A DNA stretch of 64,000 bases from Ignavibacteriota bacterium. Its GTDB lineage: Bacteria; Bacteroidota; Ignavibacteria; SZUA-365. Numbering within the stretch: the stretch's first letter is position 1; each line of letters begins with the position of its first letter. Both the position numbers and the translations under genes were made by a program. Below are positions 26,401-35,569 of the stretch, piece by piece. Location: the NCBI GenBank assembly GCA_016218045.1, contig JACRFB010000072.1, positions 1-64,000 of the forward strand, written 5' to 3'. The notes beneath the pieces are model-generated. The model was not told where the DNA came from, did no database searches, and saw nothing but the letters and a program-made list of their open reading frames with translations.

Positions 26401-28347
26401 GTCGTTCACACGCAACAGCCAGGTCACACGACCGGTGTCGGACTGCGCCAACGCGGATGGTGTCAGAACCGTCTCGCGCGGCGTTGCTGCATCGAGTGTG
26501 AAACCGTCGGGCACGTCGATCCACGCGGCGGCGGGACGCGCGGTGATCGGACTCACATTCCGCACGGTGAGGGTCACCGGCAGCACCGCCGGGATGTACG
26601 ACTGCGCGCTGTCGCTCCACCGCGCCTCGCGCGGCATCACAAGCGCACAACGCAGCGCGGGACGCGCGGCCTCGGTCACTATCCTCGTGCAGCACTCCGT
26701 CGCTGCGCCGCTGTCGGGCTTGACGGTCACACACACGACGTACTCGCGCGCGGTGTCTGTCGGAACAATCTGCGCCCGGAACGTGACGGTCTCGAACGCG
26801 TTTTGTCCCAGATCACCGAAGAGGCGCACGGTATCGCTGGGCGAGGTCAGGACCATGCCGGGCGGTAGCGTTATCCATGCGCGTGTATTGCGCGCCACAA
26901 TGTCGGAACTGTTGCGCACCCCGGTGCTGAACACGAGTTCGTTCGGCGCGTAGATTGCCGCGTTGGGGTCCCACGCAACCTGAAGGGTGTCGATACATGT
27001 GATGCCGAGCACGGGTCGGCGGTACACGCGGTAATCCGACGAGGAGACACGGAGCAGCATGCACTGCTGGGTGTTTTTATCGACGTAGAACAGCATCAGC
27101 GGCATGGTGCTGTCTTTCGCGAAGGAACGCGTTTTGAAATGCAACACCATCAGCGTGTCCTCGCCCATGAGCGAGGCCGAGCCGTCGAGATGAAAGAGCA
27201 GTGTATCGACGCTGCGGCTGGTGCTGACGGTGAAGTTCTTCGCGAAGTAGGGATCCGTGATCGCGCGGTGAAAATCCACCGAATCCTGATGCAGTATCTT
27301 AAAATCGAGCCGGGAGATGTCGGCGCGCGATCCGATGGCGGAGATCATCACCGGTATGTACAGGTCGCCGTTCTCGTAGGCCTCGGCTGTTTCGAAACGG
27401 ATGTTCACAGAAGGCAGCGTCTGATCGATGGGCGCCCTGTAGCGCGCTGTGGCTGTGACGGTCTTGCCGCAGGCCTGCGCGGTCACCACCGCCGTGCGCA
27501 TCGATCCGTCGGCACATTCCACCTTGTACTCGATCACGCAGTCGTTCACACCTCCGGTGATCAGCGTCTGTATTGCGCGGAAGGCCGGAACGATATCGTC
27601 GGGGTGATACATCGGGAAAAAGAGACCGCCGGTCGAATCGGCCAGCATGCGCATATTTGCGACGGCCGTCGGCGTGGTGTGATACATCAGGCACATCGTG
27701 TACACGGGGATGCCGTGCTGGCGCGCGAACCGGATGGCGTCGGGCAGATCCGCGGTACTCTGGTTGTCGTCGCCGTCGCTCAGCACGACCACAGCCTTGA
27801 TCGGATTGGTGCCGTTCACCGCCACTTCGTTGATGCCGAACATCACGCCGTCCCACAGGGCCGTGTTCCCCCACGGGAAAATCTTCGAGATGGCTGAATA
27901 GAGGAGCATCTGGTCCGATGTCATCGACTGGTCGACGGTGACATCCTCCGAGAAGCTGATGATTGCGCCCTCGTCGGTGCCGGTCGGATGCTGCTGGAAA
28001 AGACTGACAAACTGCGCCGCGCCCTGCTGTATGCGGTATATGGTGGTTCCGGCGACGGATCCGCTGCGGTCGAGCACCAGCGCCACCGACATGGGTACGG
28101 TTTGTGACGGACAGTTGACCTTGAACGTGCGCGCCACGCCGTCCACCACCTCGATGTCGACCTGGTTCAATCCGCTGTACTGCACGCCCTTGCAGTACGC
28201 GCGCACGTGCACACGGATCGTGGGATACCCGCTTGTATCGATGCGGACGATGCGCAGCGTGTCGTCATCGGCCCGCATCCGCTGTGACGGAAGCAGGAGC
28301 ATGATTCCGGCCAGCAGGAGCAGCAGCAGGGAGCGCGGTGTATGCAT
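23422..28347 (-). CDS. Giant T9SS-secreted surface protein with VWA domain and eight CARDB/DUF11-like repeats
   Basis: 1641 residues. The signal peptide spans residues 1-26. A von Willebrand A domain (about 80-270) has MIDAS residues DRSGS, TALWDG and LSDGDD. A cohesin-like beta domain follows. Then come eight roughly 110-130-residue modules, each opening with a Cys-Ile/Ala-hydrophobic start, a Y-x-P-x turn and a VRN[VSDI]G-type strand. A second cohesin-like domain and a C-terminal T9SS type A sorting domain (PNRPNPFNPGTW ... LPSGVYFARL ... MSLSR) end the protein. It should be surface-attached or released and may bind metal-dependent ligands. An upstream GTG at 28356 would give a GTGA overlap with the next gene. 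Confidence 0.88.
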   Translation of the reverse strand: MHTPRSLLLLLLAGIMLLLPSQRMRADDDTLRIVRIDTSGYPTIRVHVRAYCKGVQYSGLNQVDIEVVDGVARTFKVNCPSQTVPMSVALVLDRSGSVAGTTIYRIQQGAAQFVSLFQQHPTGTDEGAIISFSEDVTVDQSMTSDQMLLYSAISKIFPWGNTALWDGVMFGINEVAVNGTNPIKAVVVLSDGDDNQSTADLPDAIRFARQHGIPVYTMCLMYHTTPTAVANMRMLADSTGGLFFPMYHPDDIVPAFRAIQTLITGGVNDCVIEYKVECADGSMRTAVVTAQACGKTVTATARYRAPIDQTLPSVNIRFETAEAYENGDLYIPVMISAIGSRADISRLDFKILHQDSVDFHRAITDPYFAKNFTVSTSRSVDTLLFHLDGSASLMGEDTLMVLHFKTRSFAKDSTMPLMLFYVDKNTQQCMLLRVSSSDYRVYRRPVLGITCIDTLQVAWDPNAAIYAPNELVFSTGVRNSSDIVARNTRAWITLPPGMVLTSPSDTVRLFGDLGQNAFETVTFRAQIVPTDTAREYVVCVTVKPDSGAATECCTRIVTEAARPALRCALVMPREARWSDSAQSYIPAVLPVTLTVRNVSPITARPAAAWIDVPDGFTLDAATPRETVLTPSALAQSDTGRVTWLLRVNDRMTSDTVTICVRAAAGGDTTICCEKFFVTSSPVRAALVCGNPVFLKYDEEKGVYDPPQFLVTTSVRNISGIDMAQARASITLPSFLTLAPGERQVKDAPNGAVVQAGDSVTIAWVVVASAPPVDGAQVCIDVFASNYPGGRCCTPVRVQTDLAAPVLACSLSGPDTVRSVDGSYVPNPITLDLSVQNVGTSPARTVFAALLQGADLSINAADRALKQLVDSLPGGASVQGRFLIDVLDRTVSRHDTIRVTVYAANGGAIVCEKIIWIEGVRAPLLELTCTAPDSLFYVDSLGAYVPTPFILRLTARNVGTAPADSVTAEFLPPPDITLDAGEQPVKLLTPSRLTEGQSGFAEWRVVAVPRTVGRIDTLRAQVRSRGRVLAITQPCFTPVSVPATRAPRLTLSCAPVSELAVNGAVYTPDPFAIRLVVRNDGDGEAFELAASVLSHGRLQRGGDSAVKLRGTLAKGAQTEFLWNFHATPGATGDSVEVCLRLVSRRGGEQSCCTKIWLPPLPGGGILVACAAPDTVAFSIQNNGYPNPILVTAEVHNPTPRAIDSVHALLVLPAGLQLAAGETADKRLLNIAPAARETVQWLVDVVRDTSTVEKLRRVRVQFSSSDGVRYCDRDILVLPPPPSFDTTAFRVACTAPDSIRFVNAQIGLQPSPFSVSVEIANTGTMPLLNVQATISMPAGATLSPGENQTKSLGAPLPPSQRATLTWSCVPSLSEETRSARFIVRVETQGAAAQTCEPVTVIERVYREIRLSIPRGNVVRSGQAITIPLNFTNPTQATVAYFQTSVVYDPATVQIEGILQAGTLTAAWPALQFTLDTSGHVTIGGSGTQPLAGAGALVLLRLRALSGDGTENPFGVKLSDLTLTDPLVADGIRVELEHGDVVTTGDCLIPLAGSERFALRPNRPNPFNPGTWIPFALAPGMAGAHVRLEVFDSFGRLVRRVLDGPFAAGEHAAYFDATGLPSGVYFARLAVGDQVHVRPMSLSR

Positions 28348-28352
28348 GTGAC

Positions 28353-29699
28353 TCACAATGGGTGCGCGTTTGTCGCGGTATGTGTCACACCCGATGCGTC
28401 GAACGACGACAACACACGCTGCACCGGCGGCGGCGCGGAGGGGGTGAGTGTGAAGGCCGCCGCGGCGGTATCGCGGAAAGGCGCAAGTGTCGTTTGAGCG
28501 GAGGAATAGAGCCGGCAGAGTCGGTCGCCCGCATGGACGGCGTCCCCGCGTTGTGCATCGAGCACGATGCCCGCCGTGGGATCGATGACGTCGTCGGTAT
28601 GGCGGCGGCCCGCGCCGATCTCCACGGCAACAAGCCCGAGGGTCCGCGCGTCAATGTCCGCAACGTAGCCGTCACGTTCGGCCAGCACGTCGATGCCGCA
28701 CTTGGGCACGGGGAACAGCAGCGGTTCGTCGATATACGCTGGATCACCGCCCTGCGCTTCGACGATGTCGAGTAGTTTTCTGAAGGCGAGGCCGCTGCGT
28801 ATCATTTCACGCGCGATGACACTCCCCTCCTCCGCATCGGCCGCCTTGCGGCCCTCCGCGATCATCATGCCCGCGAGACGCAGTGTGACATCGAGCAGAT
28901 CGGCACGGTCCTCCCCGCGCAGGCATTCGATGGTCTCTATCATTTCGAGATGGTTTCCGATCGCGCGTCCCAGCGGTTCATCCATGCGCGTGACTAGACC
29001 CGTTACGCGGAGGCCAAAATGTTCTCCCACGCGGCAGAGCAGCGCCGCGAGATGCACCGCCTCGTCGTGTGATGTCATAAAGGCGCCGCGGCCGCATTTG
29101 ACATCGAGCACCAGCGCCTGCGCGCCACCCGCGATCTTTTTGCTCATGATGCTCGCGGCGATGAGTGGATGGCTGTCGACCGTGGCAGTGATGTCGCGCA
29201 GGGCGTAGATGCGGCGGTCGAGCGGCACGAGCGTCTCGCTCTGTCCCGCAAACACGGCGCCGCATCGCTGCAGGACATCCGTGAACTCCGCCTCCGACAG
29301 CCGCGTGCGGAAGCCGGGAATACTCTCCAGTTTGTCGAGCGTGCCGCCGGTGTGACCCAGTCCTCGTCCGGATATCATCGGCACCGGCACGCCCGCTGCG
29401 GCCACTATGGGCGCGAGCAGCAACGACACCTTGTCGCCCACGCCGCCCGTCGAATGTTTGTCGACCGTGACGCCGGGTATCGTCGAGAGATCGAGCCGGG
29501 CACCCGAATCGAGATAGGCGCCCGTCAGCGCGATCGTCTCGTCAAAGGTCATCCCGCGGAAGTACACGGCCATGAGCATCGCCGACATCTGCGCGTCGGA
29601 AACGTCGCCCTGCACATATCCGCGGAGGAATCCGCGCAATTCTTCTTCGCGCAGTGCGGCGCCGTTGCGCTTGTTCCGGATGATTTCCTGTGCGAGCAT
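28353..29699 (-). CDS. deoA: Pyrimidine-nucleoside/thymidine phosphorylase
   Basis: 448 residues. The N-terminal helical domain (AQEIIRNKRNG ... SAMLMAVYFRGM) leads to the phosphate-binding signature VDKHSTGGVGDK near 79-90, SGRGLGHTGGTLDKLESI, and the C-terminal DVDI-type barrel. It cleaves pyrimidine nucleosides with phosphate for salvage. I cannot separate thymidine-specific from broad-specificity forms by reading alone. The stop nearly touches the next gene, the T9SS protein, an odd pairing. Confidence 0.93.
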   Translation of the reverse strand: MLAQEIIRNKRNGAALREEELRGFLRGYVQGDVSDAQMSAMLMAVYFRGMTFDETIALTGAYLDSGARLDLSTIPGVTVDKHSTGGVGDKVSLLLAPIVAAAGVPVPMISGRGLGHTGGTLDKLESIPGFRTRLSEAEFTDVLQRCGAVFAGQSETLVPLDRRIYALRDITATVDSHPLIAASIMSKKIAGGAQALVLDVKCGRGAFMTSHDEAVHLAALLCRVGEHFGLRVTGLVTRMDEPLGRAIGNHLEMIETIECLRGEDRADLLDVTLRLAGMMIAEGRKAADAEEGSVIAREMIRSGLAFRKLLDIVEAQGGDPAYIDEPLLFPVPKCGIDVLAERDGYVADIDARTLGLVAVEIGAGRRHTDDVIDPTAGIVLDAQRGDAVHAGDRLCRLYSSAQTTLAPFRDTAAAAFTLTPSAPPPVQRVLSSFDASGVTHTATNAHPL

Positions 29700-29802
29700 G
29701 TGTGACCGTGGCTGAAAGCGTTATGGTACTAAATGCGGCACGCAAATACAATGTCGAAAGCGCGATCCGGTTTCCGCGCACCGGCGTGATGGAGGCGGAA
29801 GA

Positions 29803-29824
29803 GGGGCGCCGCATCCGGCGCCCC
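29803..29824 (-). terminator. Probable terminator after DUF1579 gene
   Basis: Perfect 8-bp stem GGGGCGCC/GGCGCCCC with a 6-base loop, 19 bases beyond the stop of the DUF1579 gene. The tail on the minus strand is only pyrimidine-rich (TCTTCC). Confidence 0.55.
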
Positions 29825-29843
29825 TGCCAACCGCGAACCGACG

Positions 29844-30455
29844 CTATTTTGCGCGTGTGTACTTCACCTGCATGACCGGCTGTTTCTCGCCGTATGTCTG
29901 CACATCGTAGATCTCGAAGTAATGTGTATCGTCGTTCTCGATGCGTACGATGTATTTCACCTTCTTGTCCTTTTCCCCGGTCATGGGCTCGTCCATTTTC
30001 CCCCAGAACACTATGGAGCGAGACTTCTCGTCGTACGATCCTTCCATCACTGAAATGGCGGTGCTCATGTCGTCGATCCAGAAACCGGTGTATTTCTTCT
30101 TGAAGTTGTCGTATCCGAAGACGCCGAAGCCATGATACGGCATCTGCATCATGGTGGCGTTCATCTCCTGTTTCAGATACCTGCCGCCGAGGTATTCGGA
30201 ATACACGGCGGTTCCGGTGGACGTCTGTGCTTCGCTCCCGGGCCCGCCCATCCATATCTTGTTCTCGACATTCCAGGTTCCGGCCATCTTCATCAGGCGG
30301 GCATGCGCGTCGGCGGGTGTCATGAACACCTGCCAGCGTTTCATCATCTCCTCCTGACTCGGCGCCTTCGCGCCTTTTTCCTTCTGGGCGACAGCGTCGA
30401 ATGACGCGGCGCAGAGATACAGCGCTACGAGTGCAACAGATATCGAACGCAACAT
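29844..30455 (-). CDS. Exported DUF1579 protein
   Basis: 203 residues. A signal peptide (about 1-22) ends at VAQ. The mature part has the DUF1579 hallmarks: LMKMAGTWNVENKIWMGGPG, the GTAVYSEYLGGRYLKQEM strand, YHGFGVFGYDNFKKKYTGFWIDD, and a C-terminal beta section. The function is unknown; the family has a lipocalin-like beta fold. ATG 30455 has GGAGG in good position. It appears to be a single-gene unit with its own terminator. Confidence 0.85.
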   Translation of the reverse strand: MLRSISVALVALYLCAASFDAVAQKEKGAKAPSQEEMMKRWQVFMTPADAHARLMKMAGTWNVENKIWMGGPGSEAQTSTGTAVYSEYLGGRYLKQEMNATMMQMPYHGFGVFGYDNFKKKYTGFWIDDMSTAISVMEGSYDEKSRSIVFWGKMDEPMTGEKDKKVKYIVRIENDDTHYFEIYDVQTYGEKQPVMQVKYTRAK

Positions 30456-30577
30456 GGATACCTCCGTGATGTATGGAAACGATGCGGCGAGACTCGCGGC
30501 ACTGCTGCCGCGCGCCATCCGTGTGATTGGTGGTGACCTCGGAAACTACAGTCTCCGCGGACGTCAGGCAAGACCCG

Positions 30578-30934
30578 TCATCCGCCCATGAGTTTCTTGC
30601 GAAAAATGAAGAACGCCGCAGCGAGCAGACAAAGCCCCGCCCACAGGTAATCCCAACTCGGCCGTTCCTTCAGATACATGAGCGAGAATGGGATGAAGAC
30701 GGTCAACGCGATCACCTCCTGAAGAATCTTGAGCTGCCCGACGTTCATTGCCTGATTGCCGATACGATTCGCGGGCACTTGCAGAAGGTACTCAAAGAGC
30801 GCAATGCCCCACGAGACAAGCGCCGCGACCACCCACGGCTTGTGCGACATGTTCTTCAGATGCCCATACCAGGCGAAAGTCATGAAAACGTTGCTGCAGC
30901 ATAACAACGCGGTCGTGATGATGTAGTGTTTCAT
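30578..30934 (-). CDS. DMT superfamily small membrane protein (DUF486)
   Basis: 118 residues with four transmembrane segments and the family pattern MTFAWYGHLK near the start, FEYLLQVPANRIG and KILQEVIALTVFIPFS. The family belongs to the drug/metabolite transporter superfamily but no substrate is established. The start overlaps the thioesterase stop as ATGA. Confidence 0.88.
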   Translation of the reverse strand: MKHYIITTALLCCSNVFMTFAWYGHLKNMSHKPWVVAALVSWGIALFEYLLQVPANRIGNQAMNVGQLKILQEVIALTVFIPFSLMYLKERPSWDYLWAGLCLLAAAFFIFRKKLMGG

Positions 30935-31389
30935 CGACCCGTCGCTGCCGCAGGCGAAACTTCGTCGAGCATCCCGACCGAAAACAGCGCGCGTACTTCC
31001 GGACGGACGTCCACGGGTTTGTTGGTCGCGCGGCTCATCGGGCACCACAGTGTAAGCGCCTTCACGAGCAGCTTGCCGTCGCTCGCGCGCAGAATCTCGG
31101 TGTGCCGCTCGAAGGCAAAGCGTGATGCCTTGCCTATCCAGGTTCTTGCGCGGATGGTATCCCCCGGCATGGCGGAACGTTTGTAGTCGATCTCGTGGCG
31201 TGTCACAACCCAGTACAGCGCGTCCTGATCTTCCCGTGGCGCGCGCGCGCCCCAGTGGGCTATCGCGATGTCCTGCACCCATCGCAGATACACGATGTTG
31301 TTCACGTGCCCGAGCATGTCGATGTCGCCGGGCTGGACGGTGAAGTGTAATTCGTACGTTTCAGGTGCGGCGGTCTCTTCCAAACTCAT
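30931..31389 (-). CDS. Acyl-CoA thioesterase, 4HBT/YbgC-like hotdog fold
   Basis: 152 residues. The hotdog active-site motif DIDMLGHVNNIVYLRWVQD (Asp, then HVNN) occupies about residues 24-42, followed by VTRHEIDYKRSAMPGDTI. It probably hydrolyses acyl-CoA or aryl-CoA; the substrate is not predictable. The ATG at 31389 was chosen because the upstream 50 codons look non-coding. The 289-base gap to the next gene holds nothing I can name. Confidence 0.9.
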   Translation of the reverse strand: MSLEETAAPETYELHFTVQPGDIDMLGHVNNIVYLRWVQDIAIAHWGARAPREDQDALYWVVTRHEIDYKRSAMPGDTIRARTWIGKASRFAFERHTEILRASDGKLLVKALTLWCPMSRATNKPVDVRPEVRALFSVGMLDEVSPAAATGR

Positions 31390-31678
31390 GTGGGGTATGT
31401 TCCTCTTCAGGCCGGGAGCGGAGCGTGCTGTCGCCTTGCTCCCGCGTATGAAAGGCGGGGAGGAGGCGGCTTCCGTGTCCGCTCCGTCGGTGATGGTGGG
31501 ATTGACGGACGGTGTGCAGCGGGTGTCCGGATTGGACAACGAAGGTCTTCACAAAATAGCCGGATTCACGACAACCTTCCACTGCGGGGAGTGCCGGTAT
31601 CACGCCACGAATGACTATCCGGAAGCACCACACTGCACACGATCCGTTCAGAAGCGATTGAGACGTACGTTATCCGGC

Positions 31679-34087
31679 CTACAGCGACAACCGTATCGCG
31701 CCGATATAATTTCTTCCCGGGGCGGAAATACCCGAGGAGTAGGTCCGGTATCGAATGTCGCCGATGTTCTCGATTCCTGCAGTGATCTGCAGGAAATCTG
31801 TCGGCATATACCGCAGCTTCAGATTCAGCGTGACCCAGCCGGGTACATAGGGTTTGCCGTTGTCATCGAGCGCGTACAGGTAGTCCTTGCCCTCGAGGCC
31901 GGGGGCCAGATCCTCGGCGCTCACCGTGCCGTTATACACCGCTGAAACATCGGCATCGAAGCGCGACATGGTGAAGGTAAGGCGTGTTGTGCCGTACCAC
32001 GGCGCCACATGCCGCAGTGGTCCTGTGCTCCCGTCGTCGAGTTCCTCATCGCCACTCATCGTGGTGAAATGCGACGTCAGACCAAAACCACCCGGGAGAC
32101 GCAGCTCGAGCCGTGCCTGCACACCCGACACGTGTGCCTCGGCCGCATTCTGTATCGCCTGAACCCGGCTCATGCTGCCGTCGTAGAGGATGCTGTCCTG
32201 CCCGTTCAATGTGAAGTTGCGACGGACCAGCGCATCACGCAGAAGCGTCGAGAACGCCGTGACGTCGATCTTCACCACTTCGTCGATGATCAAACTCGCG
32301 CCGAGTTCTGCATTGTATGCGTACTCGGGCCGTAGATCGGGATTCGGCACCACGACGGCGCCGGGTGCGGAGTCGAACACCTTGCCGACGTCGTCGACAT
32401 TCGGTGCGCGGAATCCGCTCGACAGCACTCCATGCAACGCGAGAGCTTCGATGGGACGGTACACCGCCCCCAGGCTCCCGCTCATTGCACCGTTGTCCAT
32501 TGCCGCGGTTGTGAACGGGAAATGGAAAAACGTGGTGTCGAAATCCGCGCGGAGCGAAATGAACGAATATCGCGCGCCGGCCTGCAACGACAGGGCCGGC
32601 AGCACCGACCATGTGAGGTTGGCGTACAGTGCGGCCGCCTGCCACGTCGCGCCGTCGGGATACCGCGTGGATCCTGGAATTGAAACTCCGGTCCGGACGT
32701 CCTCGTTTTCGCCCGTGGACCCGACGGTGTTGTGGAGCAGTTCCACACCGTACGACACGGTGTATTTCTCCGCCAGGGCCTTGCTTGCATCGAGGTTGAC
32801 CGATATCGCATCCACCGATTCGGTCCGGTGGAATAATGTCGGTTTGCCAAAGTCACGGTCGTGCCGGCTCTCACCAAAGCGCTGATACGCAAGCGTCGCG
32901 CGGAGATTGTCGTACAGAACAGACCCGCCGCTGTTCCCGATCGCAAGGGAATGCAGCATCCACGTCTGCGGACCGTAGTACCACTCGGCCGAACGGAGCC
33001 CGCTGCCTCGCGGCCGCGTCAGACGGTCGTATCGCGCGTAGTCCGACGTCCGGGAGTAATGGAACCCATACGAGAGATCCCAGCCCTCGGCGGGGCGGTG
33101 GCGGATTTTCTGCATGACATTCCACTGGGAATATCCCGAGGGCACCTGCAGTTCCGGATCACCGTTGGTCAGTATGCTGTCCACGCCATTGATACGCTCC
33201 ATGTAGCGCGTGCGCAGAAAATCGTCGGGACCGTGGCTGCCCATGCGTAAATCGCCGTAGTCGCTGTACGTGAAACTCGTGACAAATCCCCAGCGGGGCA
33301 GTTCGTATTCAAGATCCACATGTCCGGTTTTTTCGCCGTTTGCGCTCGAGCCGCGCGTGTAGGCGTTCCCGCTGAAGGTAAGCCCATCGGTAGTGCCGTA
33401 GCGTGCTCCCAGTGTCGAGAAGCTCATCACACCACCGATGGCATCGCTGCCGTACATCACAGCGCCGGGTCCGAACAGAACCTCGGTGCGTTCGATGGCG
33501 AGCGGGTCCAGATTGATCACATTCTGCACGTTGCCCGTGCGGAATATCGCCGTGTTCATTCGCACACCGTCGACAGCGATGAGCACGCGGTTTGTCGCGA
33601 AGCCGCGTATCATCGGACTCCCGCCGCCGAGCTGGCTCTTCTGCACGTACACCTCACCCGACGCGGCAAGCAGATCCGCCGCGGTCTGAGGATTGGCAAG
33701 CAGCACATCCCCCTCGCGGACGGCGATGGTCCGCGACGGCACATCCCGCTGCGGTTGTTTCCAGCGTGTTGCTGAGACGATCACTTCTTCCATGCGAAAG
33801 GGTTTTTCTTCGAGATAGACGATGTAGCCGCGCTCGTGCAATTCGTCGACGCCGACGTCCTGCGACGTGTACCCGATAAGCTCAACTCGCAGCCGTGTGC
33901 CAGGTGCGAGACCGGTAAGATCCGCGCGCCCGTCAGCATCGGTGCTGCGCACCTGTCCGTCGCCGCCGCGCACAATCACATGTTCAAGCCCGCGCCCCGA
34001 GGCGCGGTCGCGCACGGTGAGCTGCTGCGCGTCCGCTGTGATCCAGACGCACATGACTATGAAAAGGAAAATCGAAATTCGTAGCAT
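31679..34087 (-). CDS. TonB-dependent outer-membrane receptor, heme-receptor-like
   Basis: 802 residues. The signal peptide spans 1-20. A carboxypeptidase-regulatory-like domain (about 21-95) leads to a TonB box region (EEVIVSATR) and a plug domain with GGGSPMIRGFATNRVLIAVD and RTEVLFGPGAVMYGSDAIGG. The barrel contains SGFRAPNVDDVGK and the NPDLRPE segment, as in hemoglobin/hemin receptors of the HmuR type, and ends in the outer-membrane C-terminus (IGAIRLSL). It probably imports heme or another iron complex, but I cannot fix the ligand. Confidence 0.88.
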   Translation of the reverse strand: MLRISIFLFIVMCVWITADAQQLTVRDRASGRGLEHVIVRGGDGQVRSTDADGRADLTGLAPGTRLRVELIGYTSQDVGVDELHERGYIVYLEEKPFRMEEVIVSATRWKQPQRDVPSRTIAVREGDVLLANPQTAADLLAASGEVYVQKSQLGGGSPMIRGFATNRVLIAVDGVRMNTAIFRTGNVQNVINLDPLAIERTEVLFGPGAVMYGSDAIGGVMSFSTLGARYGTTDGLTFSGNAYTRGSSANGEKTGHVDLEYELPRWGFVTSFTYSDYGDLRMGSHGPDDFLRTRYMERINGVDSILTNGDPELQVPSGYSQWNVMQKIRHRPAEGWDLSYGFHYSRTSDYARYDRLTRPRGSGLRSAEWYYGPQTWMLHSLAIGNSGGSVLYDNLRATLAYQRFGESRHDRDFGKPTLFHRTESVDAISVNLDASKALAEKYTVSYGVELLHNTVGSTGENEDVRTGVSIPGSTRYPDGATWQAAALYANLTWSVLPALSLQAGARYSFISLRADFDTTFFHFPFTTAAMDNGAMSGSLGAVYRPIEALALHGVLSSGFRAPNVDDVGKVFDSAPGAVVVPNPDLRPEYAYNAELGASLIIDEVVKIDVTAFSTLLRDALVRRNFTLNGQDSILYDGSMSRVQAIQNAAEAHVSGVQARLELRLPGGFGLTSHFTTMSGDEELDDGSTGPLRHVAPWYGTTRLTFTMSRFDADVSAVYNGTVSAEDLAPGLEGKDYLYALDDNGKPYVPGWVTLNLKLRYMPTDFLQITAGIENIGDIRYRTYSSGISAPGRNYIGAIRLSL

Positions 34088-34302
34088 GAATCTTCCTTGT
34101 GTCCAGTATTAGCGTAGGAGTATCGCCGCGGCAGTCCGCGCCGACAGCATCCCCGCGCCGTAAGAATCGGAATCAATGGCCCGCCGTCACGCTCCGCGTA
34201 TAACGGCGCAGCATCCTCCGCATCCGGTGGGTTCAGGATGGAAGATGCCCCGGTCTCTGTCGATGCGTGCGGGCGGGAGATCTGATCAGGTGAATGCCGG
34301 AA

Positions 34303-34842
34303 TCAGACCTTCGGCGGCGGGGCCGCTGGCTGCGGCATCCATTCAGACGGACGCGCAGCATGGTCACTCGTCACAGATCCGAGATATGCAAGATCCGGTA
34401 TATCCCATAGTGCCGATTCGAGGAAGGGCTGCGCCAGCAGGCGTTGCACTCGCGATTCGGCCGCTTTCTGTTTTGTTTCGGAGTTCATGTGGGCGCGGAT
34501 CAGCGCATCCAACCCTGCGAAGAGCCGGGTTTCCATTTCGTCTTCGATGCAGGTGTACACCACGCTGTCGCCGCGCTGCTCAGACCGGACTATGTCGTAC
34601 ATGCGTCCGTCGAGCCGGAACTCGTGATCCTCAATCCAACGGACGCCGAGCCGCTGCTGCACCGCCGGCGCTGTCGGGAAAACGAAAACCCGAAGCATGG
34701 ATGCGGGGGCCTGGACTTTGAGAAGACGCTTCATCTCCTTCTTCGCCAGGTACATGCGTCCTTCAAAAAAGACAAACGGGCCCGCTGACTGCGCGAGGAG
34801 CAGGACGAGAAACAGACACGGTATGGCGCGTCGACCGGGCAC
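34303..34842 (-). CDS. Hypothetical exported protein
   Basis: 179 residues from a GTG start at 34842, 8 bases after the upstream stop. A hydrophobic N-terminus (CLFLVLLLAQSAGPF) looks like a signal sequence or anchor. The rest is soluble, basic then mixed, ending in a Pro-rich tail. I do not recognise the family. It lies between the DUF4287/DUF5655 gene and the TonB receptor, 215 bases from the latter. A TTG start slightly upstream is possible. Confidence 0.55.
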   Translation of the reverse strand: MPGRRAIPCLFLVLLLAQSAGPFVFFEGRMYLAKKEMKRLLKVQAPASMLRVFVFPTAPAVQQRLGVRWIEDHEFRLDGRMYDIVRSEQRGDSVVYTCIEDEMETRLFAGLDALIRAHMNSETKQKAAESRVQRLLAQPFLESALWDIPDLAYLGSVTSDHAARPSEWMPQPAAPPPKV

Positions 34843-34850
34843 GTATGTGG

Positions 34851-35426
34851 TCAACCCGCCGTATCGTAGGCCTGTTTCAACCAGGCGACAACGTCGCCGT
34901 CCACTTCCGCGGCGTCGGTGAGTTTCACCTTGTGCGAGCACATCCCGCCGGCGGGTTGCTCCAGAAGACGCTCCGTCCCCTCTGCGCCCTTCATGTTCAA
35001 TCCGAGTTCCACGCGTGTGTTCGTCGCGGGTCCCAGCATCGCGAATTGTTTCTTCCTGCGCAGACTGATGTAGCCCTTTTTCGGTGCAATCTCGAATTCT
35101 CCGAGTTTCCGCGCGTGCGCCATCACCGCATCATGAATCGGCCGCAGGGCGGCCTTCGGGCCGGTATAGATGGCGTCCACGACATCGTCAGACGAGAGCC
35201 CCTTGTCCAGTGCGGCCGAGCTGCCGTCGGACTTCAGGATCATGTGCACAAGGGTGTTCGCATCGCCGTGGCCGAGCCCGAACTGGGTCTTGAACATGTC
35301 GCGCAGCGCTCCGTGTTTTGTCAGTCCGCTGTTATGGGCGACGGCCGCCAGTTCGTCCAATGTACGACCTGTCTTTTTCTGTATGTTTGCGAGCTGTGTC
35401 TGTACCGCCTGCTCCAGGGTTGCCAT
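34851..35426 (-). CDS. DUF4287/DUF5655 domain protein
   Basis: 191 residues. The N-terminal half (QTQLANIQKKTGRTLDEL ... TKHGALRDMFKTQFGLGHGDAN) matches DUF4287. The C-terminal half (GPKAALRPIHDAVMAHARKLGEFEIAPKKGYISLRRKKQFA) matches DUF5655. Proteins of this type are soluble and widespread in soil bacteria with no known function. ATG 35426 has AGAGGA 7 bases upstream. Confidence 0.85.
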   Translation of the reverse strand: MATLEQAVQTQLANIQKKTGRTLDELAAVAHNSGLTKHGALRDMFKTQFGLGHGDANTLVHMILKSDGSSAALDKGLSSDDVVDAIYTGPKAALRPIHDAVMAHARKLGEFEIAPKKGYISLRRKKQFAMLGPATNTRVELGLNMKGAEGTERLLEQPAGGMCSHKVKLTDAAEVDGDVVAWLKQAYDTAG

Positions 35427-35512
35427 GGCATGGTCCTCTGCTGGTATGACGTGACCCGACGCGTGGTCGTCGGCCGAGCCACGCGCCGCGCGCAATCGCG
35501 CAACGAACTTTC

Positions 35513-35518
35513 ATTATA
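35513..35518 (-). promoter_or_regulatory. Perfect TATAAT -10 box upstream of DUF4287 gene
   Basis: TATAAT lies 87 bases before the start at 35426. At 17 bases upstream the sequence is TCGTTC, a poor -35, so the promoter may depend on an activator or be fortuitous. Confidence 0.35.
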
Positions 35519-35569
35519 AGGGATTTTTTACACCGGAACGAGAGCCGCTGTTGCACGTCACCAGCACTA

